10,156 nucleotides of DNA from an uncultured Eubacteriales bacterium (GTDB lineage Bacteria > Bacillota > Clostridia > Oscillospirales > Oscillospiraceae), in assembly GCA_949744025.1 (NCBI GenBank), contig CATJWA010000267.1, positions 1 to 10,156 of the forward strand, given 5' to 3'. The translations under genes and the position numbers were made by a program. How positions within the stretch are numbered: position 1 is the stretch's first letter; every line of letters begins with the position of its first letter. Below, piece after piece: positions 1 through 7,036 of the stretch. Below the pieces are notes generated by a model. It saw only the letters and a list, made by a program, of their open reading frames with translations, was not told where the DNA came from and searched no databases.

Positions 1-1
1 C

Positions 2-229
2 ACGACTCAGCGCCTGCCACGCGGCGTGGTGCATAGCTACGAGGCCTGCGCCGACTTCCGCGCTCTTGGTGTGCCGGGCAAGTCGCCGGAGGTCAACGGC
101 TGCATAAACACACTTACCAGCAGTGAAATGATAATTCCGCGGGCGCACGGCCTGTCGGTCAACTCCTGTCTGGTGGATGTGCGAAAATGGGAAGGAGAGC
201 TGGTCAATCCATGGAAAAAATGCATATAA
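2..229 (+). CDS. Molybdopterin (Mo-bisPGD) oxidoreductase, catalytic subunit, C-terminal end (5' partial)
   Basis: Only the last 75 residues are inside the window; the reading frame is open to the left edge and stops with TAA at 227-229. The segment looks like the end of the molybdopterin-dinucleotide-binding domain of DMSO-reductase-family enzymes. It has an RLPRGVVHSYEACADF stretch (residues 4-19), a GKSPEVNGCINTLTS stretch (26-40) and an ending with AHGLSVNSCLVDVRKWEG. The GKSP, GCIN-LT and final KWEG pattern recalls the transhydroxylase, hydroxylase and related branch rather than NapA or formate dehydrogenase; this is recognition from memory. The gene overlaps the following iron-sulfur subunit by 19 bases, as expected for a catalytic/electron-transfer pair. 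The cofactor ligand, any Tat signal and the active site lie outside the window, so substrate and location cannot be read. Family-level confidence is good; the exact reaction is unknown. Confidence 0.8.
   Translation, partial: TTQRLPRGVVHSYEACADFRALGVPGKSPEVNGCINTLTSSEMIIPRAHGLSVNSCLVDVRKWEGELVNPWKKCI
192..197 (+). promoter_or_regulatory. Ribosome binding site that supports the 211 start
   Basis: AAGGAG lies 13 bases before ATG 211. An in-frame ATG at 187 would start within five bases of this site and has no comparable site of its own, so 211 is preferred. A further in-frame ATG at 220 is also possible. Confidence 0.6.
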
Positions 230-1050
230 TATTCGATGCGGACAAGTGTGTAGGCTGCTTTAACTGCCAGCTCGCCTGTCAGGATGAGTTTATAGGCAAC
301 GACTGGCTGCCATACACAGAGTCTCAGGAAAAACACGGGGAGAAGTGGATTAAAACCACCCGCCACGAGCGCGGCAGGGCACCGATAACGGAGGTGGCTT
401 TCGTCACCGAGATGTGCCGCCACTGTCAGAACGCACCCTGCGAGAAGGCTTTTCCCGATGCGGTTATCCACCGCGACGATGGCATAGTCCTGCTTAACGC
501 GCAGAAGGCTAAGGGAAACCGCGAGCTGGTCAAGGCGTGCCCCTACGGTATGATTCACTGGAATGAGGAACGGCAGACCGCGCAGAAATGTACGCTGTGC
601 GCCCACCTGCTCGACGAGGGCTGGAATGAGCCGAGGTGCGTTCAGGCCTGTCCCCTGCGCGCGCTGAGTGTGGTTAAATGTACGGACGAGGAGTTTGCGG
701 TTTTGTCGGCAAAGCAGCATTTGAAGCCCCTCGAGCCCGGCAACAACCAGCCCCGCCTGCTCGGGCGAAATATGTACAAGGTCAGCACCGTTTTTATCTA
801 CGGCGCGATAGTCACCAGAAAGGACGGTATTGAGCGGGCTATGGGGGACGCAAACATCGTTCTGACGATGGGAGGGGAGATTATCACCACCGCGATAACG
901 GACTTTTTCGGAGAATTCAAGCTCGACCGCCTGCCGAAAAACAGCGGCGAGTTTGAGCTGACGGTGAGCGTAAACGGTGTGGAGCGTCACCGGCAGAGCG
1001 TTTTTGTCGGGGAGGAGTGCCCCGACGTGGGAGTGATTTGTATTGACTGA
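211..1050 (+). CDS. Iron-sulfur subunit of a transhydroxylase-like Mo oxidoreductase, with C-terminal beta-barrel domain
   Basis: This 279-residue protein is the probable electron-carrying partner of the Mo subunit just upstream. Its cysteines fall at 13, 16, 19, 23; 69, 72, 77; 110; 127, 130; and 143, 147. That is twelve likely ligands, enough for three [4Fe-4S] clusters. DmsB/NrfC-type subunits usually have sixteen; here Phe81 stands where the second motif would carry its fourth Cys. Residues from about 185 to 279 form an extra domain rich in beta-type segments, including TDFFGEFKLDRL (230-241). This resembles the transthyretin-like barrel of the small subunit of pyrogallol-phloroglucinol transhydroxylase, which is also about 275 residues with three clusters. 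The stretch around AQKCTLCAHLLDEGW (124-138) fits that family too. There is no signal peptide or membrane segment, so it is probably cytoplasmic. The substrate is not determinable; a catechol- or resorcinol-type dehydroxylase/hydroxylase is as possible as a transhydroxylase. Confidence 0.85.
   Translation: MEKMHIIFDADKCVGCFNCQLACQDEFIGNDWLPYTESQEKHGEKWIKTTRHERGRAPITEVAFVTEMCRHCQNAPCEKAFPDAVIHRDDGIVLLNAQKAKGNRELVKACPYGMIHWNEERQTAQKCTLCAHLLDEGWNEPRCVQACPLRALSVVKCTDEEFAVLSAKQHLKPLEPGNNQPRLLGRNMYKVSTVFIYGAIVTRKDGIERAMGDANIVLTMGGEIITTAITDFFGEFKLDRLPKNSGEFELTVSVNGVERHRQSVFVGEECPDVGVICID
1029..1033 (+). promoter_or_regulatory. Ribosome binding site for the TTG start at 1043
   Basis: GGGAG sits 9 bases before TTG 1043, inside the end of the upstream gene. 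No ATG occurs early in this frame, so the TTG start is chosen on spacing and on the 8-base coupling overlap. Confidence 0.5.
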
Positions 1051-1366
1051 AATACGCCGGCTTTGGAACGGCGCGCTGCCGCCAATTCCCGAGGGGCCGC
1101 TGGAAAGCCTGCGTGCCCTGGCGGGGGATGAGCTTTACGAGGTGTGCGCCTGCTTCTGGCTGTTCCGCTATCTGCACGGGGCGGAGGACGAGGAGTGCAC
1201 ACTCATGGGCGACTTCTGCTTTGGACGTTTTTCAAAGCACATGTCGGACCTGGACAGCGTGCCTCTGACGGACGCTTTTGCCGAGTATTTAAGCAGGGAT
1301 ACGGTTTTATGCCGTGACTGGAAGGATTACTGTGATTTCGTGCGCGGACTGGAGCGGATTATATGA
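1043..1366 (+). CDS. Small protein of unknown function, possibly an accessory subunit of the adjacent prenyl synthase
   Basis: This is a 107-residue acidic protein with no signal peptide or membrane segment. The TTG start overlaps the upstream iron-sulfur gene by 8 bases, and its stop overlaps the prenyl synthase start in an ATGA arrangement, so the two are probably translationally coupled. I do not recognise it with certainty. Residues 55-62 (GDFCFGRF) resemble the GDYLLSRA segment of the prenyl synthase that follows (117-124), and the rest of the central part reads like one helical segment of that fold without aspartate-rich motifs. Some bacterial long-chain prenyl synthases are heterodimers with a small non-catalytic partner (HepS of Bacillus, Hexs-A of Micrococcus luteus), encoded near the catalytic gene. 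A role like that is an inference. It does not look like a TorD/NarJ chaperone, the other expected neighbour of a Mo enzyme. Confidence 0.7.
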   Translation: MTEIRRLWNGALPPIPEGPLESLRALAGDELYEVCACFWLFRYLHGAEDEECTLMGDFCFGRFSKHMSDLDSVPLTDAFAEYLSRDTVLCRDWKDYCDFVRGLERII

Positions 1367-2358
1367 GACCGTATGAGCTCAATGCCGCGTTAAGACCGCT
1401 GGCGCACGGGCTTGGTGCAGAGCTGGAGGAGATGAGCGCATGTATGCTTGCGCTGTGCTCCGGAGCGGGAGGGCTTGAGGCTGATTTAAGGCGGATACTT
1501 GGCGCGGGAGGAAAGCACCTGCGCCCGTCGCTGGCTTGGGTGTGCTGGCGCTTATCCGGCGGCAAAGGGGAGATACTGCCCCTTATGTGTATGCTTGAGC
1601 TGATGCACACGGCCTCATTGATACATGACGATTTTGTGGATGGCGCAATATGGCGGCGTGGCGAGGAAACGATAAACGCGCGCAGCGGAGGCGCGGCAGC
1701 GGTACGCGCGGGAGACTATCTGCTTTCGCGGGCGATGACGTTTCTGAAGGTCTACCGCGGCACAGGTATAAATGAGGCGCTCAGCCAGGTTTCGCAGGAG
1801 ATGTGCCGTGGAGAGCTGGAGCAGCGCGCGGGGCTGTTTCATGTGCGCTGGATGACGCGGGAGACATATTTTTCCCGCATACAGGCGAAAACAGCTCTGC
1901 TCATGGCCGAGAGCTGCCGCTCCGGAGCCGTGGCCGGCGGCGCGGGGGAGGATGTCTCCTGTGCGCTGCGGGAATACGGGCTGCATTTGGGGATGGCTTT
2001 CCAGATTCGGGACGACCTGCTCGATTGGCTGCCGGATTCGGATACGGGAAAAGCGCCCATGCAGGATTTGCGCAGCGGCGTTATTACATTGCCGATGCTC
2101 ATCGCCGCGCGAAAGCGGGGCAGTGAGCTGAGCGTGCTGCTGGAAAAGAGGGACAAGACTGCGGAGGAAGTGCAAAGGGCATCGCAGCTGGTGCTGGATG
2201 GAGAGGCGATGGAGCGCACGCGCTCCGAGCTTTGCTCGGAGGGAGAAAAAGCCCTTGTGGCGCTCGAGAGTCTGCCTCCCTCGGTGGAGAAGTCAGCCCT
2301 GAGCACACTGGCGGGGACTATTATGGAGGTGAAAGGCAATGGCTCAATTACAGTTTGA
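1363..2358 (+). CDS. Long-chain polyprenyl diphosphate synthase (trans, HepT/IspB type)
   Basis: This 331-residue protein extends allylic diphosphates with isopentenyl diphosphate to make a polyprenyl chain. It contains GGKHLRP (49-55), the first aspartate-rich motif DDFVD (89-93) followed by RRGEETIN, a GDYLL segment (117-121) and the second motif DDLLD (217-221). Then comes DLRSGVITLP (235-244), in which the lysine seen in many short-chain enzymes is Val240. The residues at -5 and -4 from the first motif are Ala84 and Ser85, small side chains that usually permit a long product, so a menaquinone-type side chain is likelier than geranyl or farnesyl diphosphate. GGAG lies 8 bases before the ATG. 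It overlaps the small upstream gene by 4 bases and hdrC by 20 bases. Its place between a Mo enzyme and an Hdr complex is unusual. The family call is secure; chain length is inferred. Confidence 0.92.
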   Translation: MRPYELNAALRPLAHGLGAELEEMSACMLALCSGAGGLEADLRRILGAGGKHLRPSLAWVCWRLSGGKGEILPLMCMLELMHTASLIHDDFVDGAIWRRGEETINARSGGAAAVRAGDYLLSRAMTFLKVYRGTGINEALSQVSQEMCRGELEQRAGLFHVRWMTRETYFSRIQAKTALLMAESCRSGAVAGGAGEDVSCALREYGLHLGMAFQIRDDLLDWLPDSDTGKAPMQDLRSGVITLPMLIAARKRGSELSVLLEKRDKTAEEVQRASQLVLDGEAMERTRSELCSEGEKALVALESLPPSVEKSALSTLAGTIMEVKGNGSITV

Positions 2359-2896
2359 CAATTCCGCCTCGCTGGCGGAGAAAATTGCCGCGGACGCGGG
2401 CGTGACGCTGTCCGACTGCTATCAGTGCGGCAAATGCTCGGCGGGATGCCCGATGTCGGCGTCAATGGACATTCAGCCGCGTCAGGCGGTGCGCCTTTTG
2501 CAGCTGGGCATGGCCGACGAGCTTGTACGCTCGCGCATGATATGGCTGTGCGCAAGCTGCCACATGTGCGTGGACCGCTGCCCCAACGATGTGGATTTGC
2601 CTGCGCTTATTGAAAACGCAAGGTATGAAGCCCAGCGCATAAAGCTGTGCGCCGTGCCGGAGGTTGGAAAGTTTAACGACATATTTATGGAGAATGTGAA
2701 AAACTTCGGCAAGTCACAGGAGGTCATTCTTGAAGGGGCCTACAACCTGCTCAGCGGCAACCTGCTTCAGGATATGGGCAGTGTGCCGCATATGCTGCGC
2801 CACGGCATAGTGGGACCGGAGATACGCACTGTGAGGGAACGCGAGCATGTGCGCCGTATGCTGACCGCGGCCGAAAAGGAGGATGAAGGATGCTGA
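2339..2896 (+). CDS. hdrC: Heterodisulfide-reductase-type subunit C (iron-sulfur)
   Basis: This 185-residue protein carries two [4Fe-4S] motifs: CYQCGKCSAGCP (Cys 27, 30, 33, 37) and CASCHMCVDRCP (Cys 71, 74, 77, 81). Between them lies the HdrC-typical segment MDIQPRQAVRLLQLG (43-57). In HdrABC complexes this subunit carries electrons from the HdrA flavin to the catalytic HdrB. Its length is normal for the family. A GGAGGTGA site (2325-2332) precedes the ATG, which lies inside the end of the prenyl synthase gene. It overlaps hdrB by 7 bases. It is a soluble cytoplasmic protein without membrane segments, unlike the membrane-bound HdrDE system. Assignment rests on the motifs plus hdrB and hdrA directly downstream. 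Confidence 0.93.
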   Translation: MAQLQFDNSASLAEKIAADAGVTLSDCYQCGKCSAGCPMSASMDIQPRQAVRLLQLGMADELVRSRMIWLCASCHMCVDRCPNDVDLPALIENARYEAQRIKLCAVPEVGKFNDIFMENVKNFGKSQEVILEGAYNLLSGNLLQDMGSVPHMLRHGIVGPEIRTVREREHVRRMLTAAEKEDEGC

Positions 2897-3783
2897 GATA
2901 TGCTTATTACCCCGGCTGTTCCATGGATACTACGGGGGTGACCTACCGCATGAGCATAGAGTATCTGGCGCGAAAAATTGGCCTTGAGCTGATGGAGATA
3001 CCCGACTGGAACTGCTGCGGCGCGTCCTCGGCCCATGCCAAGGGCAAATGGCAGGCTCTGGCCCTGCCGGCGCGGAACCTCGCCATTGCGGAAAAACGCC
3101 TGCCGGGACTGGATATATGCGTGCCCTGCGCGGCATGCTATGCACGCCTGCTCGCAGCCACCGCGGCGATACGCGAAAGCGATGAAACCCGCGCCCGCAT
3201 CGAGGAGATTACCGGTGTGACGGTGAAGGCTGGCGCGGAGATACTAACACTTATGGATGTGCTGGGTACGGACGAAGGATTTGCCGCGTGTGCCGCAGCG
3301 GTGGAGCGCAAGCTCACGGGCCTTAAGGTTGCCTGCTACTACGGCTGCCTGACATCACGGCCGCGCGCAATAACGGGGGTACAGAACATTGAGAGCCCCG
3401 AGCTGATGGAAAAGATAGTCTCGCTCTCCGGCGTCGAGTGCGTGGACTGGGATTTTAAGACCGAGTGCTGCGGCGGCAGTCACCAGGTGGACGCACCTGC
3501 GGCGGCACGGCCTCTGGTGGAGCGTATTTTCCGCAATGCCAAGGCCAACGGCGCGCAGGCCATAGTTACGGCCTGTCCGATGTGCCACCTCAACCTGGAC
3601 ATGCGCGAGGAGGAGATAAACCGGAAGATGGGCACAGCCTACGATATTCCCGTGTACCAGTTTACGCAGCTTTTAGCCGTGGCCATGGGTGCGTCGGCCA
3701 AGGAGGTCGGCTTACAGAAGCATTTTTATCCGGCCTTCAAGCGGCTGGACCGTACACTCAGAAAGGCAGGGACGCTTCAATGA
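2890..3783 (+). CDS. hdrB: Heterodisulfide-reductase-type subunit B (CCG-domain catalytic subunit)
   Basis: This 297-residue protein starts with the typical YYPGCS segment (6-11). It has two complete cysteine-rich CCG domains: Cys10, Cys42-Cys43-Gly44, Cys80 and Cys83; then Cys153, Cys193-Cys194-Gly195, Cys229 and Cys232. In methanogen HdrB these ligate two non-cubane [4Fe-4S] clusters that cleave the CoM-S-S-CoB disulfide. All ligands are kept here, so the protein is expected to be catalytically competent. Bacteria of this kind lack CoM-CoB, so the acceptor must be another disulfide (DsrC-like protein or low-molecular-weight thiol) or a partner enzyme, and none is encoded in the window. AAAGGAGG (2875-2882) lies 7 bases before the start. 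It overlaps hdrC by 7 bases and hdrA by 4 bases. Confidence 0.94.
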   Translation: MLRYAYYPGCSMDTTGVTYRMSIEYLARKIGLELMEIPDWNCCGASSAHAKGKWQALALPARNLAIAEKRLPGLDICVPCAACYARLLAATAAIRESDETRARIEEITGVTVKAGAEILTLMDVLGTDEGFAACAAAVERKLTGLKVACYYGCLTSRPRAITGVQNIESPELMEKIVSLSGVECVDWDFKTECCGGSHQVDAPAAARPLVERIFRNAKANGAQAIVTACPMCHLNLDMREEEINRKMGTAYDIPVYQFTQLLAVAMGASAKEVGLQKHFYPAFKRLDRTLRKAGTLQ

Positions 3784-5762
3784 GCAGGACAGGAGTTTTT
3801 GTCTGCCACTGCGGCAGCAACATAGCCGGCGCGCTGGACGTTGAGCGTGTGGCCGAAGCTGCGGGGAAGCTGCCGGGCGTGCGCTATGCCGCGACATATA
3901 AGTACATGTGCTCAGAGCAGGGGCAGCAGCTTGTGAGAGACGCAATAGCCGAGCACGGGCTTGACCGTATTGTAATAGCATCCTGTTCGCCGAGAATGCA
4001 TGAGAACACCTTCCGAAAGCTGCTCAAGGATACGCCGGTCAACCCATATATGCTTGAGATTGCCAACATTCGTGAGCAGTGCGCCTGGGTCCACACGGAC
4101 AGGGAGCAGGCCACGGAAAAAGCCATAGACCTCGTGCGCATGGCTGTGGCGAAGGTCTCAAAGAACAAGCCGCTGCACAGCAGCTTCATTCCCGTACATA
4201 AAAAGGCCCTCGTGATAGGCGCGGGCATCGCCGGCATACAGGCGGCATTGGACATAGCCGACGCGGGGTATGAGGTGACGCTGCTGGAAAAGGAGAGCTC
4301 CATAGGCGGACATATGGTCATGCTCGACAAGACCTTCCCGACGCTTGACTGCTCGGCATGCATCAGCACGCCCAAGATGAGCGAGGTCGCCGCGCACCCG
4401 AACGTGACGCTTATGACGGGCAGCACGGTGGAGTCCGTGGGCGGCTACGTGGGCAACTTTGACGTGACCATACGGCAAAAGGCAAAGTATGTCAACCACG
4501 ACCTTTGCACCGGCTGCGGCCTGTGCGAGACGAAATGCCCCGCGAAGGTCACGAGTGAATTCAACCAGCAGCTTTGTACGCGCACGGCGATTTTCCGTCC
4601 CTTCCCGCAGGCGGTGCCGGCAAAGCCGGTCATCGACCCCGACAGCTGCCGCAAGCTGTCGGGCAAGGCCAGGTGCGGCGTATGTCAGGCCGTATGTCCG
4701 CTGGGAGCGATTGACTTTGAGGATAAGGATAAGCTTATAACCGATACCTACGGCGCCATCGTGGTCGCCACGGGCTATGAGCTGGTGGACTGGGCCCCGC
4801 TCTACCCAGAGTACGGCGGCGGGAAGTACCCCGACGTCATTACGGGCTTGCAGTATGAGCGCCTTGTCAACGCCTCGGGACCTACCGAGGGAAAGATTCT
4901 GCGGCCCTCGGACAAAAGCGTGCCAAAGGAGATTGTTATCGTCAAGTGCGTCGGTTCCCGCGATAAGAAGAAGGGCCGGGCCTACTGCTCGCGCGCCTGC
5001 TGCATGTACTCGGCCAAGCACGCGCACCAGATTTTGGATAAAATACCGGACGCATGCGTGACGGTGTTTTACATGGACGTGAGAACGCCGGGGAAAAACT
5101 ACGAGGAATTTTACGACCGAGCGAGGGAGGACGGCGCACGCTATGTCCGCGGCCGTGTGGCGAAAATTTTCAGGGAGAACGGCAAGCTTATCTGCCGAGG
5201 CGAGGATACGCTGCTGGGCAGGAGCGTTGAGGTGCCGGCGGATATGGTTATCCTTGAAACAGCCATGACGCCGGCTCCGGAGATACGCGAGCTGTGCGCC
5301 AGACTGAGCATTTCCACGGACGAGTACGGCTGGGTGCAGGAGGCGCATCCCAAGCTGCGGCCCGTTGAGACGCAGACGGCTGGGGTATATCTGGCCGGAA
5401 CCTGCCAGGGACCGAAGGACATCCCCGACACTGTTGCCCAGGCGGGCGCGGCGGCGGCGAAGGTGTGCATACTTTTCAGTAAAAATGAAATTGAGGGCTC
5501 GCCCATGATAAGCGCTGTGGACGAGAACAAATGCTGCGGCTGCTCGGCCTGTGTTCGCGTGTGTCCCTACAGGGCTGTGACGCTTGAGGAGATAGACTCG
5601 CGCGAGATCAACGGAACCGTAAAGCGGCATGTGGCTCGCGTAAACGCCGGACTGTGCCAGGGCTGCGGAGCCTGCGCGGCCGCCTGCCGCACGGGAGCTA
5701 TCGACCTGCTCGGCTTTACCAACGCTCAGATTTTGAAGGAGGTGGACGCGCTGTGCCTGTAA
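3780..5762 (+). CDS. hdrA: Heterodisulfide-reductase-type subunit A (FAD, iron-sulfur, electron-bifurcating core)
   Basis: This is a 660-residue protein; the frame is open upstream, but ATG 3780 (ATGA overlap with hdrB) gives the canonical N-terminus GVFVCHCGSN. Domains in order: an N-terminal HdrA domain with Cys 9, 11, 44 and 69; an FAD Rossmann motif GAGIAG (147-152) with KESSIGGHM and LDCSACISTPKM downstream; an inserted ferredoxin-type region with Cys 243, 246, 249, 253 and 290, 299, 302, 306; a second FAD-binding portion (YLAGTCQGPKDIPD, 537-550); and a C-terminal two-cluster ferredoxin with Cys 585, 588, 591, 595 and 626, 629, 632, 636. The last motif ends CR rather than CP. The flavin of HdrA is the bifurcation site in characterised complexes, and the ferredoxin domains give the low-potential route. 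Length fits the standard HdrA (about 650). It overlaps flxD by 10 bases. Confidence 0.95.
   Translation: MSRTGVFVCHCGSNIAGALDVERVAEAAGKLPGVRYAATYKYMCSEQGQQLVRDAIAEHGLDRIVIASCSPRMHENTFRKLLKDTPVNPYMLEIANIREQCAWVHTDREQATEKAIDLVRMAVAKVSKNKPLHSSFIPVHKKALVIGAGIAGIQAALDIADAGYEVTLLEKESSIGGHMVMLDKTFPTLDCSACISTPKMSEVAAHPNVTLMTGSTVESVGGYVGNFDVTIRQKAKYVNHDLCTGCGLCETKCPAKVTSEFNQQLCTRTAIFRPFPQAVPAKPVIDPDSCRKLSGKARCGVCQAVCPLGAIDFEDKDKLITDTYGAIVVATGYELVDWAPLYPEYGGGKYPDVITGLQYERLVNASGPTEGKILRPSDKSVPKEIVIVKCVGSRDKKKGRAYCSRACCMYSAKHAHQILDKIPDACVTVFYMDVRTPGKNYEEFYDRAREDGARYVRGRVAKIFRENGKLICRGEDTLLGRSVEVPADMVILETAMTPAPEIRELCARLSISTDEYGWVQEAHPKLRPVETQTAGVYLAGTCQGPKDIPDTVAQAGAAAAKVCILFSKNEIEGSPMISAVDENKCCGCSACVRVCPYRAVTLEEIDSREINGTVKRHVARVNAGLCQGCGACAAACRTGAIDLLGFTNAQILKEVDALCL
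5736..5743 (+). promoter_or_regulatory. Ribosome binding site fixing the GTG start of flxD
   Basis: AAGGAGGT lies 9 bases before GTG 5753. The nearest in-frame ATG (5774) is about 30 bases from this site and has no strong site of its own, which favours the GTG start. Confidence 0.65.
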
Positions 5763-6193
5763 ATGAGAAGTGGATGCCCAAAATTCTGGCTTTCTGCTGC
5801 AACTGGTGTACCTACACGGGAGCGGACCTTGCCGGACTCAACCGAATGAAGTACCCAGCCAACGTGCGCGTGCTGCGCGTGCCCTGCTCCAGCCGCGTAA
5901 GCCCCCAGTTTGTGCTGCGTGCGTTTCAAAAGGGCTGCGACGGCGTGATGGTGTGCGGCTGCCACCCCGGCGACTGCCACTACACCAGCGGCAACTATTA
6001 CACCCGCCGCCGCTTCATGGTGCTCAAAGAGATGCTGGAGTTCAACGGCATAGAGCCCGAGCGTTTCCAGACACGCTGGATTTCCGGCTCCGAGGCGGGC
6101 AAGTTCCGCGACACCGTGGCTGAGGTCAGCGAAATTGTGACCAAGCTGGGACCCAATACGGCCTTTAACGAGAGGAGGGCGGAAAATGTCTGA
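5753..6193 (+). CDS. flxD: MvhD-type [2Fe-2S] electron-transfer subunit of the Flx complex
   Basis: This 146-residue protein matches the MvhD/delta-subunit family in length and in cysteines: Cys 15, 16 and 19 (FCCNWC), Cys45 (RVPCSSR), Cys62, Cys 68 and 70 (VMVCGCHPGDCHY) and Cys75. In MvhADG-HdrABC the delta subunit docks on HdrA and passes electrons to its flavin through a [2Fe-2S] centre. In Flx-Hdr systems FlxD does the same for the FlxABC NAD(P)H module. Here it sits directly between hdrA and flxC, consistent with a physical link between the two halves. The GTG start is chosen from ribosome-binding-site spacing. It overlaps hdrA by 10 bases and flxC by 8. A hydrogenase-associated MvhD is unlikely, because no hydrogenase genes follow. 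Confidence 0.9.
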   Translation: MPVNEKWMPKILAFCCNWCTYTGADLAGLNRMKYPANVRVLRVPCSSRVSPQFVLRAFQKGCDGVMVCGCHPGDCHYTSGNYYTRRRFMVLKEMLEFNGIEPERFQTRWISGSEAGKFRDTVAEVSEIVTKLGPNTAFNERRAENV

Positions 6194-7022
6194 TATACAA
6201 TCCGCCCTGCATAAAAGGGCAAGGGCTCTGCTGGAAAACGGCGATGTGGAATACGTGATAGGCTGGGAGAACGCCAGGGGGGAAAACAAAACCCGCCCCG
6301 CATTCATTCGCAGGGCGGAGGACGCGGAGCGTCTGGTATGGAACCGCTGGTGCGTCAACTCCACGGCAAAGTATCTGCTCCATGACCGCTGGCCGAAGGG
6401 TAAAATTGCCATATGCGCCCGCGGCTGCGACACACGCGCGATAAACCGTATGCTCTCCGACGGACAGGTAAAGCGTGAGAATATCTACATACTCGGTATT
6501 CCATGCGCTGGCGTGGAAAATCAGATATGCCGGCGCTGTGCTCACAGAAACCCGCTGGTGTACGATGAGCTGCTGGGTGAGCCGGCAGAGGAAAAAACGG
6601 ACTTTGACCGCTTTGAAAAAGTAAAGGAAATGCAGGCAATGACGCTTGAGCAGCGACGGCAGATGTGGGAGGACGAGTTCACCAAGTGCATACGCTGCTA
6701 TGCATGCCGAAACGTGTGCCCAGCCTGTAATTGCCGCGAGTGTTACGCCGACCAGTACCGCACCGGCTGGCAGGGCAAGCAGTTCAACGCCGTGGAAAAC
6801 CGAGTGTACGGCCTGACGAGGGCCTACCACGTCGGCGACCGTTGCATCGAGTGCGGTGAGTGCGAGAGGGTATGTCCGATGGACCTGCCGATAATGCTGC
6901 AAACGGGGCGAATGCTCATGGAGTGCAACGAGCTTTTCGGCCAGTACGAGTGCGGGCTTTCGGACGACGAGACGCCGGCTCTGGGGACATACAACCTCAA
7001 TGACGCGGACAGCTTCGGTTAA
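6186..7022 (+). CDS. flxC: Iron-sulfur subunit of the Flx complex (FrhB/FdhB-like N-terminus, two [4Fe-4S] motifs)
   Basis: This is a 278-residue protein. The N-terminal half has KIAICARGCDTRAI (73-86) and IPCAGVENQIC (105-115), a pattern shared with coenzyme F420 hydrogenase beta-like proteins. The C-terminal half has a dense cysteine block, Cys 168, 171, 174, 178, 181, 183 and 186, and a second cluster motif at Cys 220, 223, 226 and 230 (CIECGECERVCP). It probably relays electrons between the flavoprotein FlxA with FlxB and the MvhD-type FlxD. AGGAGGG (6173-6179) lies 6 bases before the ATG. It overlaps flxD by 8 bases and is followed by a 14-base gap to flxB. The B/C lettering follows my recollection of the Flx-Hdr nomenclature of Desulfovibrio and could be swapped with the next gene. 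Confidence 0.85.
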   Translation: MSDIQSALHKRARALLENGDVEYVIGWENARGENKTRPAFIRRAEDAERLVWNRWCVNSTAKYLLHDRWPKGKIAICARGCDTRAINRMLSDGQVKRENIYILGIPCAGVENQICRRCAHRNPLVYDELLGEPAEEKTDFDRFEKVKEMQAMTLEQRRQMWEDEFTKCIRCYACRNVCPACNCRECYADQYRTGWQGKQFNAVENRVYGLTRAYHVGDRCIECGECERVCPMDLPIMLQTGRMLMECNELFGQYECGLSDDETPALGTYNLNDADSFG

Positions 7023-7036
7023 GGGAGGGTGAGAAA

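Noticed and set aside
37..990. 317-residue minus-strand open frame opposite the iron-sulfur subunit gene
   Set aside because: The plus strand encodes a clear cysteine-motif protein here. The minus frame has no recognisable motifs and reflects GC-rich antisense openness.
1043..1366. TorD/NarJ-type chaperone for the Mo enzyme
   Set aside because: The protein is about half the usual length and lacks the family's recognisable central motif.
3465..3779. Upstream extension of the hdrA frame
   Set aside because: The extension lies within hdrB and has no HdrA features. ATG 3780 gives the canonical HdrA N-terminus with ATGA coupling.
4158..5630. 490-residue minus-strand open frame opposite hdrA
   Set aside because: The length is striking, but the translation has no family features and hdrA is unambiguous over the same bases.
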